Shown here: one piece after another, positions 24,296 through 35,990 of the stretch | How the letters are laid out: each line of letters opens with the position of its first letter | Numbering within the stretch: position 1 is the stretch's first letter | NCBI GenBank assembly: GCA_026018925.1 | Contig: JAKSZU010000012.1 | Coordinates: forward strand, 26,959,814 to 27,023,813 | Length of the DNA stretch: 64,000 nt | From: Tupaia tana | Lineage: Eukaryota > Chordata > Mammalia > Scandentia > Tupaiidae | Reading direction: 5' to 3' | Program-made: the position numbers and the translations under genes | Notes under the pieces: generated by a model | What the model saw: the letters and a program-made list of their open reading frames with translations, nothing else | Database searches by the model: none | What the model was told of the DNA's origin: nothing

Positions 24296-24523
24296 AGAAT
24301 AGTGTGGTGGTAGGGGAGCTGGATCCCACATGACTGTAAGATTTAAGTCCTGGGCACAGTAGCTTGAAAAATATGCTGGGCATATGTGTGTCTATGTTCC
24401 AAATCCCTGAAAGTAAAATGGAAAAGTACTGTGGTGTGGCCATTCTTCATGGAGACACTCTCAATTTTTAACTCTCTCTCTCTCAGGTGTGTAGGAGCCC
24501 TTTAGCAGTTTTAAAAAAAATAC
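24296..24523 (+). repeat. Old SINE shared by units A and C
   Basis: AGTGTGGTGGTAGGGGAGCT, GATTTAAGTCCTGGGCACAG, GCTTGAAAAATATGCTGGGC. The same insertion is present in unit C at about 62860-63105 and absent from unit B. Confidence 0.75.
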
Positions 24524-24754
24524 AGCTTTAATGCAGAATAGCCAAGTTTGATTTTACTGTAATTTGCTTTCCAGAGGAGCAAAAAGAATGTTAACAGGCC
24601 AGCAACTTAACGTCTTACCCAGTTGTTTTAGTTGGATCTAATGAAGTCAGCCTGCTACACAAATAGTGTCTTGTTTATGCAGAGTTTGTTAACACCCTCC
24701 CTGAAAGTAGTTATGTGACCCAATGGTAGTCCTTTCACTTCAATAATAAGATGA

Positions 24755-25006
24755 GGGACCAGCAGTTAGCGTAATGGCTATGTCGCTGGACTCCCACATA
24801 GTCGACCACGGTTCGCATCCCGGACCCAGTGGCTTAAACTCACGCTGGGCGTGTGTGTGTGTGTGTGTGCCCAAGATCCCAAGAGGAGAATGGAGGAGAA
24901 GGGATTGTGGCGTGGCCATCCCCCTGGGGGGTGATTTCTATCTCTCTGTCTCTATCTGTCTGTCTGGTGAGCACAAGTGCCCTATCGCAAAAAACTCTTA
25001 AAAAAT
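24755..25006 (+). repeat. Young SINE private to unit A, exact TSD
   Basis: A near-consensus long-subtype SINE. The 13-bp duplication aataataagatga lies at 24742-24754 and 25007-25019. The uninterrupted target is seen in unit B (about 34201-34213) and unit C (about 63332-63344). Confidence 0.95.
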
Positions 25007-25084
25007 AATAATAAGATGAAAGATATAATCTTAGAGTTATACTTCAATTAGGCATGCTCAATATGACTTAATAAAAACAAGAAA

Positions 25085-25178
25085 TATTGGGTTGTGGGAA
25101 AAGTCATGATGTATTTTTTCATGTTTTTTTTTTTTTTCTATGCAAACATGAGTCATGACTTTTCTATGACTCACTTAA
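25085..25178. mobile_element. Mariner-type MITE just upstream of the OR exon
   Basis: TATTGGGTTGTGGGAAAAGT on the left, GTCATGACTTTTCTATGACT on the right, with a T-rich centre. It ends about 45 bp before a good 3' splice-site sequence and about 60 bp before the ATG. A degraded copy sits at the same place in unit C; unit B has none. Confidence 0.8.
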
Positions 25179-25206
25179 ATAGAAACAATAGCATTGACTG
25201 AGACAT

Positions 25207-25225
25207 TTCTTTTGTTTACATCCAG
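25207..25225 (+). other. Candidate 3' splice acceptor of OR52A1 copy A
   Basis: TTCTTTTGTTTACATCCAG ends in AG at 25224-25225, 15 bp before the ATG. OR coding exons commonly have an acceptor shortly before the start codon. The matching site in unit C ends at 63529. In unit B the terminal AG reads AA. Confidence 0.5.
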
Positions 25226-25240
25226 CTGCCCAAGGAAACC

Positions 25241-26191
25241 ATGTCTATTTCTAATACCACACTCTTCCTGCCCTCCGTGTTGACACTTCTGGGGATCCCA
25301 GGCCTCGAATCTGTTCAGTGCTGGATCGGGATCCCATTCTGTGCCATGTATCTCTTTGCTATAATTGGAAACGTCCTCTTGTTGATCATCATCAGATCAG
25401 AACACAGCCTCCATGAGCCGATGTACATTTTCTTGGGCATGCTAGCAGCCACAGATATTGCACTTGCCAGCAGCATTATGCCCAAGATGCTTGGAATCTT
25501 TTGGTTTCATGTGCCAGAAATCTATTTTGATTCCTGTTTGCTTCAAATGTTCTTCATCCACACATTTCAATGTACAGAGTCAGGCATCCTGCTTGCCATG
25601 GCCCTAGACCGTTATGTGGCCATCTGCTTTCCACTAAGACATGCCACCATCTTCACCCACCAACTGGTCATCCAAGTAGGGACTGTGGCAATCCTCAGGG
25701 CTGCCATTCTAGTAGCCCCAAGCCTAGTCCTGATCAAGTGTCGGCTTCACTTTTATCACACGACTGTCATCTCCCACTCTTACTGTGAGCACATGGCCAT
25801 TGTGAAACTAGCTGCAGAAAATATCCGAGTCAACAAAATCTATGGTTTGTTTGTAGCCTTTGCTGTTGCAGGGTTTGACCTCATATTCATCACGTTGTCT
25901 TACATGCAGATCTTTATCACAGTGTTTCGTTTGCCCCAGAAGGAGGCTAGGGTTAAGGCATTCAACACCTGCATTGCTCACATTTGTGTCTTCCTGCAGT
26001 TTTACCTCCTTGCCTTCTTCTCATTCTTCACACACAGGTTTGGCTCTCACATCCCCCCTTATATCCATATCCTTTTTTCTAGCTTCTACTTGCTGGTTCC
26101 TCCATTTCTCAATCCACTTGTTTATGGAGCAAAGACCAAGCAGATCCGCATTCATGTGGTAAAAATGTTTTGTTTAAAAAATCCATCTTGA
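25241..26191 (+). CDS. OR52A1: Olfactory receptor OR52A1-like, copy A
   Basis: Class I odorant receptor of 316 residues, expected in the ciliary membrane of olfactory neurons and coupled to Golf. It reads along almost the whole length like human OR52A1 as I remember it (MSISN start, MPKMLGIFWF, TVISHSYCEHMAIVKLAA, TVFRLPQKEAR, FGSHI-PYIHILFSS). Motifs: NTT glycosylation at 5-7, GIPGLE at 18-23, GN at 43-44, LHEPMY at 57-62, Cys99, MALDRYVAIC at 120-129, SYCEHMA at 180-186 with Cys182, KAFNTCIAHICVF at 239-251 and NPLVYG at 291-296. The C-terminus ends CLKNPS, slightly longer than the human CS. It is one of three local copies, so 'OR52A1' is a subfamily assignment. Its C-terminal two thirds is unusually close to copy B, which suggests gene conversion. 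Confidence 0.95.
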   Translation: MSISNTTLFLPSVLTLLGIPGLESVQCWIGIPFCAMYLFAIIGNVLLLIIIRSEHSLHEPMYIFLGMLAATDIALASSIMPKMLGIFWFHVPEIYFDSCLLQMFFIHTFQCTESGILLAMALDRYVAICFPLRHATIFTHQLVIQVGTVAILRAAILVAPSLVLIKCRLHFYHTTVISHSYCEHMAIVKLAAENIRVNKIYGLFVAFAVAGFDLIFITLSYMQIFITVFRLPQKEARVKAFNTCIAHICVFLQFYLLAFFSFFTHRFGSHIPPYIHILFSSFYLLVPPFLNPLVYGAKTKQIRIHVVKMFCLKNPS

Positions 26192-26657
26192 TAAATACTT
26201 CAATGTATTTCCCTTGTGCAGCACTGGCCATCTTGTAAAACTAAACTAATGTGCACTACTTGAGATGCTTGAGTTTTCCACCTAATTGTTTTATGAAATT
26301 TTCTACATGAATAATTGATTCCAGATCATAACTGCCTTTGAATCTGTCAGTCAATAGAACTGTGGATCCTAACTGGGTAACAAAATTGAGAAGTGTAAAA
26401 AAAGTAAAATATTGAATATATATTGTTTCTTTCTCATTTTCTTTTCTAAAATTCCCTTGTTGAATTTTTTACTCTAAACATCCTTCTTTTGAGGGATTAT
26501 GATTTCATAACTATTTAAATGCAGCCAAGAATATTCTGGAATATTCAAGTACTGAATAAAAACATGTTTTAAACTTTCCTTGTTTCTTAGCCATCTCAAT
26601 AAAAAAATAAAGCATAACAAAAACAAAAACAAAACTCTGTTAAGTTTATGTTTATGC

Positions 26658-26921
26658 TTTTTTTTTTTTTTTTGAGTGTGGGAGAGAACTTTTTGCTCTA
26701 GGGTGTGTGCTTGACACAGAGAGACAGAGAAACAAAGTGTGGCTATCCTCCCAGCAGGGATAGCCACACTACAGTCTCTTCCCCTCCAATGTTTTCTCAG
26801 GATTTTGGGATCACATGCACATGCACCCAGCATGAGTTATAAGTGATCCAGTCCAGAACTTGAACTGCGGTCAACTGTGTGGGAGTCCAGCAACGTAACC
26901 GTCATCCCACCTGCTGGAACC
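26658..26921 (-). repeat. Long-subtype SINE in unit A 3' flank
   Basis: Poly(T), AACTTTTTGCTCTAGGGTGT, a doubled TAGCCACACT-like block and CCACCTGCTGGAACC at the head. Not found at the equivalent place in unit B. Confidence 0.8.
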
Positions 26922-27110
26922 TGTTTACTGTATTATTACAAACAAACTGACAAGACAATGAACTCTAAAAGTTTAAACACATTCCCAAAGTCATTCGGAT
27001 AGTTACAGGCTCAAACATCATGAGACCTCACATGTTGTATTTTACGCATCAATATCTTTCCCTCTACCTCCGCCATTAGGTCTTTACTAATTCATAATGT
27101 TATTAGAAGC

Positions 27111-27950
27111 TTTCAATATTATAAACAGTATCTTAGAGAAGAGTGCTATACTGGTAAATATGAGACAGTGCTTCAGTTTTACAAACCTTTACTATGTTCA
27201 GATTCAATGATTCAGACCAGTAAGCTACTGGATTCTCAGAATTTTTGTCCAGAATTGAATGTTTGATCATTGACTTCCCTGACTCTGAGGCCTTTGGACT
27301 GCTCCACCAGCACCCCAGGATTTCCAGGTTTGAAACCATCTGTCCTGGAACTTCTAAACTGTCATAATCACATGACAATAAGAGCAAGAGCCAATTAGAA
27401 ATTATGATGCAAAATCAAGGGTTCTGGAGCACAGCAATATATTTTCAGTGGAAAAATTACACATATTTAAAAAATAGTTCTAGCATGATTCTTGGCCTGC
27501 TCCAGATAAAGAAGCTGAACATGAGACATGAATTAACCATATAAAAAATTATCTGCACAGTCACCCTTTAATGTTATCGCACTCAAGGGCAACTTGATAG
27601 ATAAGATAATTACCTAGATTTGATCATTATATATTGTAAACGTGTATCAAAATATTGCACTGTCCACCTAAGTACAATTATTACCTCTCTATTTAATATA
27701 ACAACAAAAAAAGTATGTGTAATTTTCTGACCTTAGGCCTACCTCTTAAGTTATTACCTCTCACACAAATGAAAATTATCTTTTAAAACTAGATCACAAA
27801 CAGGACTAGAGACAGTGACTATGTGTGAGCAGTAACTGTAATGCCCACATCATTCTTCACTGTAGAACCAGCATCTCCCATCAACGAACAGTTATGGCCA
27901 TGTAGAGAGAAGATCTCATAGGAGAAGATGACCATGAAGGAAAAATTTCT
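27111..27950. other. Intergenic between units A and B
   Basis: No coding exon. Similarity to unit B fades out after about 27110. Confidence 0.45.
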
Positions 27951-27953
27951 GGG

Positions 27954-28205
27954 GGCCAGCAGATAGTGTAGTAGTTAGGCACTGGATTCCCACAGGGCTG
28001 ACCACCATTTAAGTCTCAGATCTGGCAAACTGAAACTCATGCAGGGCATGTGTGTGTTCATATACAAAAATCCCAGGAGGAGAATGTAGGAGAAGGGCTA
28101 CCATGTGGCTATCCCCTGGGGAGTGATTTCTCAATTTCCATCTCATTCTCTCTGTCTTTCTCTGGCCAATACATGTGCCCTATGGCAAAAACCTCAAAAA
28201 ATAAA
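27954..28205 (+). repeat. Long-subtype SINE
   Basis: GGGGGCCAGCAGATAGTGTA head, CAAAAATCCCAGGAGGAGAA, CCCCTGGGGAGTGATTTCTC, AAAACCTCAAAAAATAAAG tail. Confidence 0.85.
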
Positions 28206-30675
28206 GGAAAATTCCTAAGTTTGGTTGTTAGCTTGATTTATAGATGAGAACCTAAAATATATGGTATATAATAGAGATCATTTGGAAATTTGTTGATAGG
28301 AAAACCATCCTAATGACCAAAAGTTGAGTGATTCATCTGTCCATGAACTTTGTGTAAAATTAAATGGCCATTAATTAGAGTAGACAGTGGCTATAGACTA
28401 TGGCTAATTATATCACCAACTAATCAGATATTGAGATGAACAAAGCTTGGAAAATTAGTAACATTAAATGATTAGCTTAATGTAGACCATGGACATATGG
28501 AAATGAGAAATAAATAAGAACACACTCTTATTCCTTCTTGATCCTAGGATAGATAATGTATGGTTATTACCTAATCCAAGGAACATTGAAAATATTTTGT
28601 ATGTTACTGTCAACTATAAGCAAGTCTCTGGAATAAAAGAAGATATAGAAGAAAAGTAAAACAACTGTAGACAAAGTAACACAAAAGTTCATGTCATTTA
28701 GCATCTCTTATCAAACACATCAATTGTGGCACAAGATTCTCATGAATGTTACAGCCATGATGTCAGGTGTGGAAGACATACATGGTTTCTACAACATAGA
28801 CCATACTTTAACAGGTTGGCACATGTCATCATGTAGTTGTTTGACTGAATGTCAGCCTGATTCTGAACTGGTACAATTTCACAGGAAACCAAAAAGCTGC
28901 TGTGGTAACAAGTTGATTAAATCATTCTAATGTAGCTGGAAGGGTCAGTGATTCATTCTGATAGTTATAGATACTTGTTTGGCATAAATTTGTCTTTTGT
29001 ACCCATAATGATGTATACCAATTTAGCTCCCTGGTCCAATTTGGGACATCTCAAAGTAGCCTTCAAGCTTCAGAGCACTCTGCAAAGCCAAGGGAGAAAT
29101 TGAATTACAGAACACATTTTCTCAAAGTTTAAAACCAGCTTGTTTCATTCCATTCTTGCTACCTGATATTACTCCTAAGTGTACATATTAATTAGTCTTA
29201 TGACCCACTAGTCACCATCTCAGAATTTGATTCCCAGGAAATGCAAAGCAAAATACAACAGCATGATGCAACTATGAAATATAAATTGGCACAAGAAAAT
29301 ATATGCATTTAAAGATGAGATAGAATAAAGTGGGAGATTGTTAGGGAAACACAAAGAACAAGGAAAAAGCATTAAGCTCATGATATTTAGCTTCAGATTT
29401 GTCTTTGTATAACTCACAGGTCAAATGGACAAAGAAGATAATTGTAAAGAAAAGGAAGCAAAGTTTTCTTGGTATTTAGATCAAGAATAGTGTTACTAGT
29501 TGGTATTGAATAAATCTGATATAATCTCTAGGAAACTAATTGCAACGGTAGAACTTATAGTTTTGTAAATCAGTCATTCTGTCATATGAAATAATAGAGG
29601 TGTGATATTGAGTCATATTCTTGAGTGTACATAACTATTTGTGTTAATGAATATTTTCTGATGTTATAGTTTAAGATAAAGACAGCATGAACAATTAACT
29701 TATCTTTTACATAACATTTTAAATAAAATAATCTCTTAAAAATACAAAGATGGATACTAAAAACAGATCTAATACATTTTACTCTAGGGAAGATCAAGAA
29801 GGCCAGACTAGTGTATGCTTTGTAATGAATGTATTAGCTTCATATTTCTAGGGAAAAATAAAAATTGATGACCCTTTAAACAATATTGAGTGGACTAACA
29901 CAAAAAAATGTAGTTAAATGGATATTGAACTATGTGTGAAGTTTTTTCCAAATATTAGAACTAAACAGGAAAGTCTTTCTTTACCCACTATGGTACTGAA
30001 TAAGTATCAGAGACAGTTTTTGAAGAAAACAAGGTATAAACTGAAATTTTAGTAAGATATGCTGACACTATGTATCTGTAAGAGAGAGAGGAAATGTGAC
30101 CAAGAAATAGTGCTACAGGAGTTTGCATAAAAATGTTACAACTAAGTTATTTAAAGTAGATGCACTTACTAACAAATTTGCATAGTTTGTGAATAAAAAG
30201 GACCCAAGATAGGAAGTTGGAGAACTCTAAATTTATCTAGAATAAGTAGAAGAGAAGAGGAAGAAACCAAATGACAAACTAGTCTAAGCAATTTATTGGT
30301 GATGGAAGAACAAACTATGTAGGATGCGAACTTACTCTCTGAATTGATTCTATTCAGTAAAAGGCAGTACCATTGTTTCATCCTTCTTCACAGAGGAAAT
30401 TATGGAAAGAGCATAGATATTTGCTTCTTTTTCATTTTCACTCCTATTCTCCCTGAAATTCATTGTGAATATCCTCCACAATTAGTATTCTTCCTAAATT
30501 TTTAAGTTTCTCAGCATTACATTACGTATCTCCTAATTAGCTATGCCTAGAAACCAGTTTTCAGAGGTGTAAGAAAAACATGCACAAACGTGTTTTCAGC
30601 ATTTATCAGATACTCTTATAATATACGAAGCATTAACTTAATTCCTCATGTTACTAATAATTGAAAAGTATGCAC

Positions 30676-30716
<41 letters not shown>

Positions 30717-30899
30717 ATCCAGAGCACATAATTTGAGATTTGAGTTTTTAATCTATAGGAGGCATATGACAACAGCTTTTTCAAGTAAGGCAACAAAAAG
30801 AGAAAGTAGCAAGGCAGAATGAGAGAAAGGGAAAGACAGAAAATGTTCAGACAAATGTGCACTGACATCATCAGTGATTTACATAGTAGTACTTAGGAA
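28206..30899. other. Gene-free AT-rich stretch
   Basis: About 2.7 kb with no coding exon I can support and almost no SINEs. A (GT)n run is at 30680-30714. Confidence 0.5.
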
Positions 30900-31025
30900 G
30901 GTTCATTATAGTTGGTTATTCTGAGAATGAACTGAATTGACAAAAGGAGATTCAGTAAAATAAAAGTGAGATGAATGAGACAGAAGGAAATCAAGATACA
31001 AATGTATGGTAAAAGAATAATTATG

Positions 31026-31283
31026 GGGGCCAGCAGTTAGTGTAATGGCTATGTTGCTGGACTCCCATGTAGTTGACCGTGGTTCGAGTCCTGGACCTGG
31101 TGGCTTAAACTCATGCCGAGTGCATGTGCATGTGTGGCCAAGATCCTGAGAGGAGAATGGAGGAGAAAGGATTGTGATATGGCCATCCCCCTGGGGGGTA
31201 ATTTCTCACTTTCTATCTCTCTGTTTTTCTGGCGAGTGCACATGCCCTATAACAAAAACGTCTCAAAAAAAAAAGGGGGGGGG
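31026..31283 (+). repeat. SINE, first member of a tandem pair
   Basis: Long-subtype SINE (GGGGCCAGCAGTTAGTGTAA). It ends in A10 then G10, directly joined to the next SINE. The near-identical 15-bp repeat aaaagaataRttatg lies before the pair (31011-31025) and after it (31542-31556). Confidence 0.9.
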
Positions 31284-31541
31284 GAACCAGCAGTTAGCAT
31301 AATGGCTATGTCGCTGGACTCCCATGTAGTCGACCACGGTTCACGTCCCGGACCCGGTGGCTTAAAACTCACGCCGGGCGCGTGTGTGTGTGTGTGCCCA
31401 AGATCCTGAGAGGAGAATGGAAGAGATGGGATTGCGGCATGACCATCCCCCCTGGGGGGTGATTTCTCGCTTTCTGTCTCTATGTTTCTCTCTGTCTGGC
31501 GAGCGCACGAGCCCTATAGCGAAAACCTCTCAAAAAAATAA
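31284..31541 (+). repeat. SINE, second member of a tandem pair
   Basis: A near-consensus copy starting AACCAGCAGTTAGCATAATG, with many CpG sites. Only one target duplication encloses both members. They went in either as a dimer, or the second landed in the tail of the first. Confidence 0.9.
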
Positions 31542-33612
31542 AAAAGAATAGTTATGATAAAAAACAGTTTTTCTTAGTAGATGTAAAGACAAAAACATCT
31601 CCTCACTCAATGGAAATATTATAAGGATATTTATTTTAATATAATTATATTGGCATAAAAACATGTCTACATATAAGAAGACGTTTGAGTTTTGCAGATT
31701 AGAATAACAGAAAAGGAAATCACCCTACAAAAAGATAACTTCCACATATCAATTTACTTGAATTTAGCCTACGGGGGAAAAGGACTGAGGGGGAAAACTT
31801 CTGCAAGTCTAGAAATACTTACAGGGATATTGAATGTTGATGAACCCAAGAGGGTTGACTTAAAATCTTCTGGGTCCCTCATGGTTTTGGGTAATAACTG
31901 GGCAATCCTTACTTCAGTGTTTATAACACCTCCTCCTCCACACAATCATTAGGGAACATTAAACTTGGTGACTGAAAGCTTTCTTCAATTTGAGCTGCAG
32001 AAATTTGTGCCATGTCTCTGAAGGTTACAGACCTTGCTATAAGCTTTGTTATCGGATGAGCATAAACATGCCCTCAGACAGACCTACAGAAGGAGAGTGT
32101 CTGTATTACAGTAACGATAAAAATGTGGGGAAAGCTATCCCAGAGATGTCCACAGTATCATACAGGCTGATGTCCTCAAGTCACGTGGATTAGAGCCCAT
32201 GATGTTAACTGGAGCCTCTTACAGAGAGTGCAGATAGAAAACAGAGCCATTGCGGATCATAGAACTCAAGGGAATGGGACCAGGATACATGGAGGAGAAC
32301 TAATGAGTGATGACTGAAAGTGATACGAAGACAATACACTTCAGGTAACTGGAAAAAACAAAACCAACTCCCAACAACACTGGGGGAGACAAATGAACTA
32401 TTCCTAAATTCACTCCCATAATTTGTCTTTATCGGCTTTTTCAAGAACACTTTATCAACTAACCAGGCACTTAAATATTCTGCTATCTGCCACCTCATCG
32501 TCTCTAAATGTCAGATAATGCTCACACATATACTCTTAGAGAGTCATACACTGTGAGAATTCAGAAAAGATTACCACTCTCATTTTGATTACCTGTAGAA
32601 GTAAAAGATATTTTGCCCCAATGAGAAAGAGTAAGTGACTTATGGGTGGGACTATCCTAGAATGAAATATTTGAGAGCAGACCTGTGGAAATCACAGTTT
32701 GTAGTTGGATGACTAGCTTACCATTTACATTTGTTCAATTGATGTGGACTCTCTGTCATTAAATGTCTTCTGCTCATGTGTTTTGAAACTTGAGGTTTAG
32801 CCATGTTAACCAGAGCTGCTTCTTGAAGTCCTGAAAAGTTGGTCTGTAACGACTACATTGTTAGCTGACTCGTGAACTTGCTGACAAAAGCAGCTTTATT
32901 GGAAAGAATAGAAGAGAATGAAATAGATAATTCTATTATTTACAGAATCATAAGTATTTCTGTAATGTATAGTTTGGGAATTTCTTGGTTCATAATAGGT
33001 CATTTACAAAGTGATGATTTTGATTAGAAAATATATATAAGGCTTAAGAGCCTAAGGTATCAGAAAATTCAGTCATTAGTGATTGCACTTTCTTAGTTAT
33101 TCTGTAGTTGAATTCTAAATTATTTCTGGTATCCCATGACTTGATAGTCTCTGTCTTGCCTGTCCAGGTTGGTATTTAACGACTCTTAAGGAATATGTCC
33201 TTTGGTCTACCTATCTTGAATTGTTTTTAATGCCTGAACTCACATAAATATTCAAGCCTGACAAAATGTCACCTTGAGAAGTAATGAGACCATACTGTCT
33301 GAATCTCATTCGAATGGCAGCACTGGAGCATTTAAATCCAGGAAAGTAGGCTCTATTCTGGGTAAGAAACACGTCTCCATAAACCTTCTGTATCATTCAT
33401 CAGGAAGTAGTCCTCTTGTCCCTGTAATGTCTGGAGACTGTCAAGTCTCCTAGAAAGTTATTCTTTCTAGTCCACAAATTCTATTACACAATTCATCTCT
33501 TTTACAGACATAACTAATTGTAAGGAGTAAAATTCAGTTGTAAGGAGGAATTCAGTTCTAAAAAGTATAGAAATAAAAATACAATTTTAGTATGTATTTA
33601 CAAAGTAACAAG

Positions 33613-33804
33613 GATCAGGCCGACATGTAGTGGTGGTTAAGGGTGCTGGATTTCTACCTGGTTGACCACAGTTTGAGTTCCAAAACTGGTTGCTTGCATC
33701 ATCACTTTCCCTTTGTCTCTCTCTCTCTCTCTTACTGTGTCCTTCTCTGTTCAAATGAAAATAAATAAATAAATAAAGTTAAATGAAATAAGTTTAAAAA
33801 AATA
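33613..33804 (+). repeat. Short-subtype SINE private to unit B, exact TSD
   Basis: GGTGGTTAAGGGTGCTGGAT, GTTTGAGTTCC, T/C-rich body, (AAAT)n tail. The 11-bp duplication aaagtaacaag lies at 33602-33612 and 33805-33815. Units A and C keep the single uninterrupted AAAGTAACAAG. Confidence 0.95.
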
Positions 33805-34338
33805 AAAGTAACAAGCATTTTCTCATACTCAAAATAGCATAGATTCAAATTGTCTTTCCTAGAGCATTTCCTTCTTATTATTTTGAATGAACATAGTTAC
33901 AGATGATGAAAAAAACTGTAGATGTATAAACATATTATGTGTTTGGATGTCAACTATTTCTTTCTCTATCTTCTTTTAAACGGAACCCTTTACACTAATA
34001 TACTAGTTTATGCACTGATTTCCAACCAAAATAAGTCTCCTTTTGTTGTTATTTCTCACAGGTCTGGAAACAATATAACAAGACAGCAATTTAGTGCTAT
34101 TACTGGGTGATTTTGCTGGCTCTAATGAAGTTCAGACTTCCATACACATACTGTCCTGGAAAACTGTGATTGACCCAATGAATTTGGATTTTTTCCTTTC
34201 AATAATAAGATGGATGATAAGATCTTAGAGTTTTACTACAATCAGGCATATTCCATATGATGATTGGATAAAACAGTAGGGACAAAAGAAGGAATAGAGC
34301 TGACTGAAAAGCGTCTTTTGTTTCCATCCAATAAAACT

Positions 34339-35277
34339 ATGTCCATTTCCAACAGCACAATTTTCATGCCTTCTGTGATGACTCTAGTGGGGATCCCGGG
34401 CCTAGAATCTGTGCAGTGCTGGATTGGGATCCCATTCTGCACCATCTATGTCTTTGCTGTGAGTGGAAATTTCTTCCTCTTGATCATCATCAAATTAGAA
34501 AGAAGCCTCCGTGAGCCCATGTACATTTTTTTAGGCATGCTAGCAGCCACAGATATTGCACTTGCTAGCAGCATTATACCCAAGATGCTTGGAATCTTTT
34601 GGTTTCATTTGCCAGAAATCTATTTTGATTCATGTTTGCTTCAAATGTTCCTCATCCACACATTTCAAGGTATAGAGTCAGGCACTCTGCTTGCCATGGC
34701 CCTAGATCGTTATGTGGCCATCTGCTTTCCACTAAGACATGCCACCATCTTCACCCACCAACTGATCTTCCAAATCGGGGCTGTGGTCATCCTCAGAGCT
34801 GTCATTCTAGTAGCCCCATGCCTAGTCCTGATCAAGTGTCGCCTTCAATTTTATCACACAACTGTCATCTCCCACTCTTACTGTGAGCACATGGCCATTG
34901 TGAAACTAGCTGCAGAAAATATCTGGGCTAACAAAATGTATGGTTTGTTTGTTGCTTTCAGTGTTGGAGGGTTTGACCTCATATTCATCACATTGTCATA
35001 CATGCAGATCTTTATCACAGTGTTTCGTTTGCCCCAGAAGGAGGCTAGGGTTAAGGCATTCAATACGTGCATTGCTCACATTTGTGTCTTCCTGCAGTTT
35101 TACCTCCTTGCCTTCTTCTCCTTCTTCACACACAGGTTTGGCTCTCATATCCCCCCTTATATCCATATCCTTTTTTCTAGCATCTACCTCCTGGTTCCTC
35201 CATTTCTCAATCCACTTGTGTATGGTGCAAAGACCAAGCAGATCCGCATTCATGTGGTAAAAATCTTTTGTTCATAA
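34339..35277 (+). CDS. OR52A1: Olfactory receptor OR52A1-like, copy B
   Basis: Class I odorant receptor, 312 residues, the same length as human OR52A1 as I remember it. The open frame extends upstream to 34264, but that end is a TTG codon. The first ATG, at 34339, gives MSISNSTIF, which aligns with copy A and human. Motifs are as in copy A: NST at 5-7, LREPMY at 57-62 (Arg replaces His), Cys99, MALDRYVAIC at 120-129, SYCEHMA at 180-186, KAFNTCIAHICVF at 239-251, NPLVYG at 291-296; it ends KIFCS. By eye the first 200 bp differ from copy A at about a fifth of positions, and the next 370 bp at well under a tenth. The likely splice acceptor upstream is altered (CCAA for CCAG at 34328-34331), so its splicing may differ. 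Confidence 0.95.
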   Translation: MSISNSTIFMPSVMTLVGIPGLESVQCWIGIPFCTIYVFAVSGNFFLLIIIKLERSLREPMYIFLGMLAATDIALASSIIPKMLGIFWFHLPEIYFDSCLLQMFLIHTFQGIESGTLLAMALDRYVAICFPLRHATIFTHQLIFQIGAVVILRAVILVAPCLVLIKCRLQFYHTTVISHSYCEHMAIVKLAAENIWANKMYGLFVAFSVGGFDLIFITLSYMQIFITVFRLPQKEARVKAFNTCIAHICVFLQFYLLAFFSFFTHRFGSHIPPYIHILFSSIYLLVPPFLNPLVYGAKTKQIRIHVVKIFCS

Positions 35278-35693
35278 AGTCTATTTTAAAGGGTACACTT
35301 GTGCATTCTTCTTAGTGTAGTAGTAATCATTTCTCCCCTCAAAATCCCGCTAATCTGAGTTAAGATACTTGAATGTTTTACTTAACTGGTTTGTAAAATT
35401 TGTTTGCCCAGTAGCTGGTTTTCAGATCATGGTAGCCCATGAAGACTATGAATCAATTGAGCTTTGGATACTACTTGGGCAATAAGAGTAGAAAATATAA
35501 AAGGAAAAATATAATGTCCATAAATTACTCTTTTTAAAATATTTTATTCACTGATTAGATATTCTCCTTTACAAGTCTTTTTCAGAAAGATTTAGAAGTT
35601 GTTGCTCAATTTAATGCACTCAAGTCTCATTATTCTAGAGTATATAGGTACTCAACACAACGATGTTCTTGATGTTACCTGGTCATCTCAATT

Positions 35694-35990
<297 letters not shown>

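Larger units (their letters stand above)
21765..27110 (+). repeat. Segmental duplication unit A (OR52A1-like)
   Basis: Homologous over most of its length to about 30900-36225 (B) and about 59745-64000 (C). Anchors: GAGAATGCAACTAAATTGAC at 21789; the block ending in AAAATCTACTGGGTCCCTCA at about 22180-22199; CAAACATGGTCTCAGACAGA near 22386; the coding exon; and GTTACAGGCTCAAACATCAT near 27002. A is clearly closer to C than to B in the non-coding part. Confidence 0.85.

Noticed and set aside
28691-28930. 79-codon frame in the gene-free stretch between units A and B
   Set aside because: No motif, no start context or family resemblance; length is within chance for this base composition.
34264-34338. 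25-codon N-terminal extension of OR52A1 copy B
   Set aside because: The frame opens with TTG, not ATG, and the extension overlaps the intron/leader sequence of copies A and C.
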